Source: Campylobacterales bacterium (GTDB lineage Bacteria > Campylobacterota > Campylobacteria > Campylobacterales > Sulfurovaceae). Taken from it: a stretch of DNA of 8,337 nt. The notes beneath the pieces were generated by a model. That model did no database searches, had not been told where the DNA came from, and was given only the letters and a program-made list of their open reading frames with translations. The translations under genes were made by a program, and so were the position numbers. The stretch lies in NCBI GenBank assembly GCA_014763905.1, contig JACXUN010000055.1, positions 1-8,337 on the forward strand, given 5' to 3'. This document shows positions 1 through 5,743 of the stretch, piece after piece. Position 1 is the stretch's first letter; every line of letters begins with the position of its first letter.

Positions 1-56
1 TTTTGAGTGAAATTGAACGATTTGAAACTATTGTAAAAGAAGTTTTAGAAAAATGA
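1..56 (+). CDS. 3' end of an unidentified gene (partial)
   Basis: An open frame enters from the left edge (first full codon at position 3) and stops at the TGA at 54-56. It encodes 17 residues ending in EVLEK. The tail is charged and looks helical, but it is too short to assign to a family. Its stop codon overlaps the ATG of the next reading frame (ATGA at 53-56), the usual arrangement for translational coupling. This suggests the two were once, or still are, one operon. The coding call rests on this overlap and the clean frame, because so little of the gene lies in the window. Confidence 0.5.
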   Translation, partial: LSEIERFETIVKEVLEK

Positions 57-238
57 CCCTCTTCGTTTACGGAACCCTCAAAAAAGGCTTTGAAAACCAT
101 CACTTTTTAGATGGTGCAAAGTTTTTAGGTGAGGCAACTACAAAAGAAAAATACCCAATGGTAAATATCGTCAAAGCCTATCCATACCTTAATAATTTCA
201 ACGCTAAAGGAGAGAAAAAGTTACCAAAGGTATCGTAA
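53..238 (+). pseudogene. Truncated gamma-glutamylcyclotransferase-like (AIG2/GGCT) gene
   Basis: The frame encodes 61 residues. The first 45 or so read as the N-terminus of the gamma-glutamylcyclotransferase-like fold: an FVYGTLKKG substrate-loop signature at residues 4-12, then a conserved-looking FLGEATTKEKYPM stretch. Family members are usually about 110-150 residues, and the catalytic glutamate lies well past the point where this frame stops. The product therefore lacks the active site. Another frame (222-314) continues for 30 codons with a YQRYRNVVEL segment that loosely resembles the family's C-terminal strand, which would fit a deletion plus frameshift. That second part is tentative. 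The start overlaps the upstream stop (ATGA). Intact members cleave gamma-glutamyl amines or peptides. A sequencing error is an alternative, but a single indel would not restore a catalytic core. Confidence 0.6.
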
Positions 239-394
239 TGTGGTGGAATTAAAAAAACTTTTTTGTTGGTCTAGGAAAAAGGGGGCATTATACCCATTAC
301 GATTTTTCCGCTAACAAACTGTTAAGATTTTAACCATTTAAGATCATTGCACTCTGAATTAAAATAAATTTAAGAGGAAGAGGAACCGACTCTC

Positions 395-400
395 TATAAA
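395..400 (+). promoter_or_regulatory. Possible -10 box for the thioredoxin-like lipoprotein gene
   Basis: TATAAA lies 21 bases before the ATG at 422 in a very AT-rich leader, with a good ribosome binding site (AAGGAAG, 411-417) between them. No convincing -35 is visible, and an AATTAAAATAAAT stretch at about 358-369 is an alternative. The rest of the 239-421 gap holds a short GTTAA/TTAAC inverted repeat (321-334) and no other gene that I can support. Confidence 0.3.
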
Positions 401-421
401 ATTCATTAAAAAGGAAGTTTT

Positions 422-886
422 ATGAAGTGGTTCATATATATCATTATTTTGATAGGATTTATGACCGGTTGTGAAGAGAAAGGAACAACCTCAGTACAAA
501 CTGATCAACCGTCTAACTCCCAACACTACATAGAAAAAACAACAGAATCCACAGATCAAGTCCATTGGGTCAAAGACCTTGACACCGCCTTTGCTCTCTC
601 CAAAGAACAGAACAAACCGCTTATCGTTATGGTAGAGAGTCACGGTTGCCGATGGTGTACAAAGATGAAAGAAAATACCCTAAACAACCCTAAAGTACTG
701 GAAAAACTGAATGAGTTTGTGATTGTAAAAGTCTTACGAGAGAACTCTGAAGATCGCAGCCGTTTACCGGAGTTTAGACATGTACCGATTATGTTTTTCT
801 ATCAACCAGACGGTGAACTGTTTGACAATCTAAGAGGCTATTTTGAACCGGAAGATTTTTTGGAGTACCTAGATGAATTATCGTAG
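422..886 (+). CDS. Thioredoxin-fold lipoprotein with a CRWC motif
   Basis: The 154-residue protein starts with a short charged/hydrophobic signal (residues 1-16) and a lipobox-like MTGC ending at Cys17. It is therefore probably lipid-anchored on the periplasmic side of the inner membrane or on the outer membrane. A polar linker (about 18-45) leads into a thioredoxin-like domain (about 47-154). Its redox motif is C76-R-W-C79, followed by the helix KMKENTLNNP, and the Val-Pro at 121-122 is the expected cis-proline loop. The shape matches the single-domain 'thioredoxin_7/DsbD C-terminal-like' group, in which a CxxC reduces or isomerises periplasmic disulfides or cytochrome c apoproteins. The exact partner cannot be read from the sequence. 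The start is supported by AAGGAAG five bases upstream. The stop codon TAG lies inside the palindromic repeat that begins at 882. No redox partner gene is adjacent. Confidence 0.85.
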   Translation: MKWFIYIIILIGFMTGCEEKGTTSVQTDQPSNSQHYIEKTTESTDQVHWVKDLDTAFALSKEQNKPLIVMVESHGCRWCTKMKENTLNNPKVLEKLNEFVIVKVLRENSEDRSRLPEFRHVPIMFFYQPDGELFDNLRGYFEPEDFLEYLDELS

Positions 887-941
887 GGTTGGCTTTAGCC
901 GACGCAAAATCTGATAATTGTGGGCTAAAGCCCACCCTACG
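882..941. repeat. Long palindromic (REP-like) hairpin, GTAGGGT...ACCCTAC
   Basis: The arms 882-903 and 920-941 pair at 20 of 22 positions around a 16-base loop. The core reads GTAGGGTTGGCTTTAGCC against GGGCTAAAGCCCACCCTAC. The mismatches are T890/C933 and G901/G922. It lies between two convergent genes and could end transcription from either side, but neither side has a T-tract, so it is not a standard intrinsic terminator. The strong symmetry and the GTAGGGTGGGC-type core look like a dispersed REP/BIME-type element. Confidence 0.75.
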
Positions 942-969
942 AATTCAATGCGTTAACAATACACCCTAC
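883..969. repeat. Composite element bounded by GTAGGGT inverted ends
   Basis: GTAGGGT occurs three times: at 883-889 on the plus strand, and at 934-940 and 963-969 on the minus strand. The outer copies are mirror images and bound an 87-bp unit made of the hairpin plus a second AT-rich segment containing GTTAAC (952-957). The TAG inside the left copy (884-886) is the stop of the thioredoxin-like gene. The TAG inside the right copy (minus strand, 968-966) is the stop of the phosphoribosyltransferase gene. This is seen directly. That the unit is a mobile or dispersed repeat is inference from its structure. Confidence 0.6.
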
Positions 970-1406
970 AGGTCTTCCGACCAAAAAAACTCAATCCACC
1001 CTTTAGGCTGCTTGACCCACCATGTCGGTTCTATACAAGCGGTGGGTTTATAAAAAATTACCGCCGAATAGAAGCGTATTTCAGGGTACGTATTCTGCAA
1101 CACTTTCAATACCTCGACCAGCGTATCGCCACTGTCAACAATATCATCAACGATCAGAACCGTTTTAGCTCCCTGTAGATTAGGGACATTAAAGACTTCA
1201 ACCTCATCCCGTTTCACCGTATCATCATAGCCGATCGTATTAATCGCATAGACCTCACGGATATTATAGTACTCACCCAACATCTGAGCGATACTCAACC
1301 CTCCGCGTGCGATAGGAATAATCGCATCAAACTTTTGATCTATTTTTTGAACCAACTCTTTTAAATCCGATCGAAACTCGGTATAGGGATAATAAATTTT
1401 ATGCAT
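966..1406 (-). CDS. Gpt-like purine phosphoribosyltransferase
   Basis: The 146-residue protein is a type I phosphoribosyltransferase. It transfers ribose-5-phosphate from PRPP to a base, most likely guanine, xanthine or hypoxanthine in purine salvage. The PRPP-binding signature is V83[12 protein letters not shown]95, and the IARGG loop at 32-36 matches the PPi loop. The C-terminal [10 protein letters not shown] is typical of the short Campylobacterota members. I chose the ATG at 1406, giving an N-terminus of [11 protein letters not shown] as in relatives, over a GTG at 1442. This ATG overlaps the end of the upstream proB remnant by 8 bases and has no clear ribosome binding site of its own, so translation is probably coupled. 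The stop codon lies in the GTAGGGT repeat. Base specificity cannot be told by eye. Confidence 0.88.
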   Translation of the reverse strand: MHKIYYPYTEFRSDLKELVQKIDQKFDAIIPIARGGLSIAQMLGEYYNIREVYAINTIGYDDTVKRDEVEVFNVPNLQGAKTVLIVDDIVDSGDTLVEVLKVLQNTYPEIRFYSAVIFYKPTACIEPTWWVKQPKGWIEFFWSEDL

Positions 1407-1737
1407 GGTCACATCGGAAAAGCGTACCGCTGATCTGCTCACCGTCCATCAAAAACTTGGTAGCTGTATCCAAATCAAACCCGCTACAGAGAAACATCTG
1501 TCGACCGCGTTTCATAACATAATCCGCTGCTTTCAATTTCGTAACAGTACCTCCGGTGGCAAAGGTATCATTGGGTGTATGTTTAGCACTGAGTTCCTCT
1601 TCGGTGATCACGGTGACAAGCGGTCGGATTTTGGCATTACGTTTAATATTTTTATTATTCATATTTTGGATAGGGTTTTCCCTTTTCTTAATTTGGGGCG
1701 ATTGTAACGAATTGGTTGTTAAAAGAGCATTAGCCAT
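1399..1737 (-). pseudogene. proB: Glutamate 5-kinase (ProB) C-terminal remnant
   Basis: From about residue 28 to its end the 112-residue frame reads as the last third of a glutamate 5-kinase kinase domain: [40 protein letters not shown], then a FLCSGFDL stretch and GTLF near the end. ProB phosphorylates glutamate in proline synthesis and is about 250 residues or longer. The N-terminal two thirds, with the ATP- and glutamate-binding residues, are absent. The first 25-30 residues ([12 protein letters not shown] onward) do not resemble ProB, and similarity begins near the NKNIKRNAK segment, where relatives have YDKNP. The start could be the ATG at 1737, with a weak GAAGAG before it, or the ATG at 1662. 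The frame is intact to its stop and overlaps the phosphoribosyltransferase start by 8 bases, so it may still carry the transcript for that gene. Kinase activity is not expected. Confidence 0.75.
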
Positions 1738-1754
1738 TCAGCTCTTCAGGTAAC

Positions 1755-2099
1755 ATGAAAGTAACAAATATCTTTGCCAATATTGCACGATCAGAACAAA
1801 AACATATGGATGCACTAGAAGTACTGCTTGATCGCTATGAACTCACCGCTCCATCAACACTAGACAGCCAAGGAGTGTTTGAAAATACCGATCTGCAAGC
1901 ACTCTATGTTCAGCTTATCGCACAAGGAGAACTATCGGCTACCGAAGCTCTCAAAGCAGGTGTCCTCATCGAAGAGACAGACATCGCCGATCTGGAAGAG
2001 ATTATCGATGCCGGTGTGCCGGAAGATCTGGAAGTGATTTATCAAAACCTTCTCAACGGCAGCTATAACCACCTCAATGCCTTTAACAATCAGCTGTAA
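1755..2099 (+). pseudogene. DUF2202 ferritin-like domain, 5'-truncated
   Basis: The frame encodes 114 residues matching the later part of DUF2202 proteins, a ferritin-like helical-bundle family of unknown function. Visible family features are NIARSEQKHMDAL (residues 9-21), the IEETDI helix (72-77) and the NLLNGSYNHLNAF end (98-110). Family members normally begin with a helix carrying an EEEKLARDVY-type motif, often after a signal peptide. That helix is absent here, so the presumed metal-binding set is incomplete. Coding similarity may extend a few codons before the ATG (SSSGN, from about 1740), up to an in-frame TAG at 1731-1733, which suggests the ATG is not the ancestral start. Only a weak AGG precedes it. 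A short functional variant cannot be excluded, because the remaining frame is undamaged. Confidence 0.7.
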
Positions 2100-2104
2100 T
2101 CATA

Positions 2105-2129
2105 AGCCGTGATCTCTTTAATCGTGGCT
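2105..2129 (+). terminator. Possible hairpin terminator after the DUF2202 remnant
   Basis: AGCCGTGAT (2105-2113) pairs with ATCGTGGCT (2121-2129) around a 7-base loop. Two of the nine pairs are G-U, so the stem forms well only in plus-strand RNA. The opposite strand would have A-C mismatches. The following sequence (CATTATTT) is only mildly T-rich, so termination efficiency is doubtful. It fills the 32-base gap to the convergent mqnE. Confidence 0.35.
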
Positions 2130-2131
2130 CA

Positions 2132-3196
2132 TTATTTATAGATTTTCAACTCCTTGTATAAACTATCCCTCTCTACCGGAATAAACCCAGAATTACGAAT
2201 CAGGGCAATAAACTCTTCCAGCTTCATCCCACTCGCACTCTTCGCTCCAGCGGCGGCTTGAATCGATTCTTTTTCAATCGTTCCGTCCAGATCGTCGGCT
2301 CCAAACTCTTGGGCGATCAACGCCAGATTGATCGATGCCGTAACCCAGTAGGCTTTGAGATGAGGGATATTGTCCAGCATGATACGGCTGATCGCATAGG
2401 TTTTGAGTATCTCTTGTCCGGTTGGGAAGTCGGTGACTTTGAGGAAGTTGTTGTCTCGTTGATAGACCAGCGGGACAAAGGCATTAAACCCGCCCGTTCG
2501 ATCTTGCAGATCACGCAGTCGTATCATATGATCGATCCGATGAGCCCGGGTCTCTACATGACCAAAGAGCATCGTCGCATTACTCTGCCGTCCTCGATTG
2601 TGCCACTTTTCGTGGATATCCAGCCATTGTTGTGAAGTTACCTTTCCTTTACAGAGATACTCACGCACCTTTTCATCAAAGATTTCGGCTCCTCCGCCCG
2701 GCATCGAATCGACCCCATTAGCGATCATCATATCCAATACCTCATCATAACTGAGTCCATACTCACGATACAAGAAATCCACTTCGGCAGCGGTCATTGC
2801 TTTGACATGAAGTTCAGGAATCTGCTCTTTGATCTTTCGGAATACATCCATATACCATTCGACACCGACATTGGGATTGTGTGCGGAAACGATATGCACC
2901 TCTTTGGCTCCTTGGTTATAGGAGTTTTGAGCGATTTCTAAAATCTCTTCATGACTCATAGTATACTGATTCGGATTTTTCCGACTGGCACTATAGGCAC
3001 AAAATTTACACACATCGGCACACACATTGGTTGGATTGATATGACGATTGATATTGAAGTAACTCTTCTTGGCGAACTTCTCTTGACGAATCGCATCGGC
3101 CAACTCCCCAAGTGTAAAAAGGTCAAGATCATACAGGGCTTCTCCCTCTACTTGCGTCAACCTTTCTCTGTTTTTGACTTTCTCAACTAATTCCAT
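2132..3196 (-). CDS. mqnE: Aminodeoxyfutalosine synthase (radical SAM)
   Basis: The 354-residue protein carries the radical SAM cluster motif C59-ADV-C63-KF-C66 after an FNINRHINPTN segment. It also has HIVSAHNPN (101-109), TAAEVDF (135-141) and the SMPGGGAEIF block (164-173), the pattern of MqnE in the MqnE/MqnC/CofH group. MqnE adds an adenosyl radical to 3-[(1-carboxyvinyl)oxy]benzoate to give 6-amino-6-deoxyfutalosine, the second committed step of menaquinone synthesis by the futalosine route. The enzyme is cytosolic and oxygen-sensitive. Length is within the family's usual range and no key residue is missing. The start at 3196 gives a natural N-terminus with a weak GGG-containing ribosome site about 8 bases upstream. 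It is transcribed divergently from glnD out of a shared palindromic promoter. MqnC is the main alternative, but the SMPGGGAEIF form favours MqnE. Confidence 0.9.
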   Translation of the reverse strand: MELVEKVKNRERLTQVEGEALYDLDLFTLGELADAIRQEKFAKKSYFNINRHINPTNVCADVCKFCAYSASRKNPNQYTMSHEEILEIAQNSYNQGAKEVHIVSAHNPNVGVEWYMDVFRKIKEQIPELHVKAMTAAEVDFLYREYGLSYDEVLDMMIANGVDSMPGGGAEIFDEKVREYLCKGKVTSQQWLDIHEKWHNRGRQSNATMLFGHVETRAHRIDHMIRLRDLQDRTGGFNAFVPLVYQRDNNFLKVTDFPTGQEILKTYAISRIMLDNIPHLKAYWVTASINLALIAQEFGADDLDGTIEKESIQAAAGAKSASGMKLEEFIALIRNSGFIPVERDSLYKELKIYK

Positions 3197-3218
3197 AACA
3201 ACTACCCATAAATAATTT

Positions 3219-3233
3219 TTGCTATTATAGCAA
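3219..3233 (-). promoter_or_regulatory. Extended -10 promoter of mqnE within a palindrome
   Basis: On the minus strand the site reads TTGCTATAAT, an extended -10 with a consensus hexamer at 3229-3224. Transcription would start near 3217, giving a leader of about 21 bases to the mqnE ATG. The -35 position (about 3252-3247) is poor, as is common in Campylobacterota promoters that rely on the extended -10. Confidence 0.6.
3219..3233 (+). promoter_or_regulatory. Extended -10 promoter of glnD-glmS within the same palindrome
   Basis: The plus strand reads TTGCTATTAT (hexamer 3223-3228), one base off the consensus. The 15-bp site TTGCTAT-T-ATAGCAA is a perfect inverted repeat, so the two -10 boxes overlap by five bases. 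A start near 3235 leaves about 48 bases of leader before the GTG at 3283, but only about 9 before the GTG at 3244, which supports the downstream start for glnD. Confidence 0.55.
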
Positions 3234-3282
3234 GTAAAAGTAAGTGGTTACTGTACGCCGAATCAAATCGTTGGAGTTTCCT

Positions 3283-5739
3283 GTGCAAGACATCAAACTG
3301 GAAATCGAAAGCCTGCTGCATGAAAATGCCCCCGATTTTAAAATCGCCAAAGCCCTCAAAAAAGAGATCAAAGAGTACTTGGGCACCTTAGAAGAAAACT
3401 TTACCAATGTATCGGGTCGAAACTTTCTCTTTAGTCATACCAAAAAAATCGATACCTTTTTACAGCTCATTTATAGGGTAGCGATGCGTTCTATGTTTGG
3501 GGACTATATGCCGCTGAAAAACAATATACCCGTAGCCATGGTTGCTTTGGGGAGTTATGGACGGGAACAGCTCTGTGTCTACTCCGATATCGACCTGATG
3601 CTGGTCTATAAAGATATTCCGGGATACAACTGCAAAGGATTTATCGAAAAGATTCTCTATATCCTATGGGATACCGGACTCAAACTTGGACACCGCGTAC
3701 ATGAGGTGGAAGAGCTTTACCCTGTTTCCAACACCGATATCACGATCAAAACCTCTCTCATCGAATCACGCTTTATTGAAGGATCCAAATTTGTCTGGAC
3801 AGAGGTAGAAAATGAACTCAACAAGATTCGCCACCATGATCGACCCAACTATATCGCCACCAAAATCAAAGAGATCCAAAGCCTACATGAAAAATATCCG
3901 CTCACCATGGAACCCAATCTCAAAGACGGTGTCGGCGGATTCCGTAATGCCAACTTAGTCTTTTGGATCGGCAATGTTCTCTATAATGTCAACCGCATTC
4001 AGCAGCTTCCGAGCAATATCGTCGAAGACAAAGAGTACAAAGAGTTTCATCTCGCTTTGGATTTTCTCTTCAAAGTTCGTTCCGCACTACACCTCTGCCG
4101 AGGGAAAAAAGAGGATACCCTACGCCTAGAGATTATCCCGCAAATCGCACGCTATCTTGGCTATAACGATACCCATGCCGGGCATATGCGTTTCGCACGA
4201 GAAGTAACAGCGAGTCTCAAAGTAGTCAAACTCTATACCACCATCTGGCTCAATGCCCTTGCTCCCAATCAGGATTATGGCACGGCACTTAAGCCACAAT
4301 CAACCAAAGAGAGTTTCCGTTCCCTTCTCAAACAGCTCATCCAAGCTGCCGATCACCCTTTTGTCGTCCATCCGACCTTCTTAAAAGCTCTGAGTAAAAT
4401 CCCGGTTCCAGTTAGTTTACGAGAAGCCCACTACCCACTGGTTCGTGAAATCTTTTTCAAACCGCACCTGCATGATATTTTGCAGACCCTCATGGATGCC
4501 CGACTCTTAAAATACATCATTCCACCGCTCAAACCGGTCATCAATCTTCCTCAATTTGACGGCTATCACCAATACGCTGTCGATATTCACTCCCTCAAAG
4601 CCATCTGGCATTTGGAAAATATCCAAGATGTCACCCTAACCGCTATCTACCAAACATTGAAGCCAGAAGAGCAGGCTCTGCTCAAACTACTCGTTTTACT
4701 ACACGATGCCGGCAAAGGGCGTAAAGAGGATCACCATGATGTCGGAGTACGCCTTTTTAAAGATTTTGCCTCCAAATTAAAATTTAGTGATGAGCATATC
4801 CGCATCGGAAAAAATATCATCCAATTCCATAGCGACATGAGCAATGTCGCCCAACGGGAAGATCTCCACAGTGAACAAACGATTTTGAAGTTTGCCGCCA
4901 CCTTTCCTAGCAAACTGGAGCTTGACCTGATCTATCTGCTAACTTATGCCGATATGCGTGCGGTCGGTGAAGGGATCTACAATGATTTCAATAAACGGCT
5001 GCTGTTAACCCTCTATCATCAAGCCTGTACCGCCATTTCACACGGTGAAAAGCTCTTTGAGACCGGTAAACGTATCAAAAAAGAGCAAATCCTCAAAAAG
5101 TCCGAAGCATTTAAACGTCTCTCCAAAAGCTTGCAAAAAAAGATTCTCTCTATCCCAGCCGATCTGATTTTTATCAAATACTCGATTGATAAGATTCTGG
5201 CTATCGCAGAAGAGGCGGAAAAACTTGATAATTACCGCTTCCTGATTACCAATGAGAACTTTTTAACTATTGAAATTCTCCGTCAAGATAATCTGGATGT
5301 CAGTTTCCTCCTAAACAAACTCTCCCGACTCAATATCGTACAGATGGACATTTTCAAACTCTTTTCGGGAATTAAATATTTCAAAATTGTCTTTGACGAA
5401 GTGGTTGATTCGAGTGAACTGATGCTACTGGAGGATATTATCGTTGAGGCACTCACGGAACGACATTCATTGAACCTGAAACACCCGGATATCAAAAAAA
5501 GTGAGATCAACATCGACTGCGATCACTCCGAAGAACATGCCATAATGAAACTCAACTGTGCCGATCAACGAGGTCTCCTCTCTTATATCATTTGTGTCTT
5601 TGATAGTTTAGGTATTGATATCGCTTCAGCTAAGATTCACACAAAAATGAACAGAGTCAATGACCTCTTTTTAATCCAGAAGAATGGAAACTTTTGCCAT
5701 AATACCAATCGAATAATTAAAGCCTTAACGGAGAAATAA
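3283..5739 (+). CDS. glnD: [Protein-PII] uridylyltransferase / uridylyl-removing enzyme
   Basis: The protein has 818 residues from the GTG at 3283. I chose this start because TTGGAG (3271-3276) sits six bases before it; a GTG at 3244 adds 13 residues but has no ribosome site. Using the 818 numbering, the nucleotidyltransferase domain has GSYGRE at 90-95 and D102/D104 (SDIDL). A GlnD-type EPNLKDGVGGFR follows at 210-221. The HD hydrolase domain has YHQYAVDIHSL at 428-438 and LLHDAGKG centred on H474-D475. Two C-terminal ACT domains follow (about 655-730, less typical, and about 755-818, with a DQRGLLS loop). GlnD attaches UMP to PII proteins when glutamine is low and removes it when glutamine is high. 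Length is slightly below the roughly 860-890 of enteric enzymes. Catalytic residues of both activities are present. glmS starts 4 bases after the stop. Confidence 0.92.
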   Translation: MQDIKLEIESLLHENAPDFKIAKALKKEIKEYLGTLEENFTNVSGRNFLFSHTKKIDTFLQLIYRVAMRSMFGDYMPLKNNIPVAMVALGSYGREQLCVYSDIDLMLVYKDIPGYNCKGFIEKILYILWDTGLKLGHRVHEVEELYPVSNTDITIKTSLIESRFIEGSKFVWTEVENELNKIRHHDRPNYIATKIKEIQSLHEKYPLTMEPNLKDGVGGFRNANLVFWIGNVLYNVNRIQQLPSNIVEDKEYKEFHLALDFLFKVRSALHLCRGKKEDTLRLEIIPQIARYLGYNDTHAGHMRFAREVTASLKVVKLYTTIWLNALAPNQDYGTALKPQSTKESFRSLLKQLIQAADHPFVVHPTFLKALSKIPVPVSLREAHYPLVREIFFKPHLHDILQTLMDARLLKYIIPPLKPVINLPQFDGYHQYAVDIHSLKAIWHLENIQDVTLTAIYQTLKPEEQALLKLLVLLHDAGKGRKEDHHDVGVRLFKDFASKLKFSDEHIRIGKNIIQFHSDMSNVAQREDLHSEQTILKFAATFPSKLELDLIYLLTYADMRAVGEGIYNDFNKRLLLTLYHQACTAISHGEKLFETGKRIKKEQILKKSEAFKRLSKSLQKKILSIPADLIFIKYSIDKILAIAEEAEKLDNYRFLITNENFLTIEILRQDNLDVSFLLNKLSRLNIVQMDIFKLFSGIKYFKIVFDEVVDSSELMLLEDIIVEALTERHSLNLKHPDIKKSEINIDCDHSEEHAIMKLNCADQRGLLSYIICVFDSLGIDIASAKIHTKMNRVNDLFLIQKNGNFCHNTNRIIKALTEK

Positions 5740-5743
5740 GCCT

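Noticed and set aside
239..421. Small RNA or riboswitch in the gap before the thioredoxin-like gene
   Set aside because: Only short weak inverted repeats are present (AAAAAA/TTTTTT and GTTAA/TTAAC). No known riboswitch core is visible.
1405..1753. Two plus-strand open frames (1405-1707 and 1556-1753)
   Set aside because: They lie antisense to the proB remnant, whose minus-strand product matches a known family. Their own products look like no family, and the second is merely hydrophobic by chance.
2258..3190. Plus-strand frames inside mqnE
   Set aside because: They are antisense shadows of an intact, well-recognised enzyme gene.
3244..3282. 13-residue N-terminal extension of GlnD from the GTG at 3244
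   Set aside because: No ribosome site precedes it, and the likely transcription start is only about 9 bases upstream; TTGGAG before the GTG at 3283 is much better.
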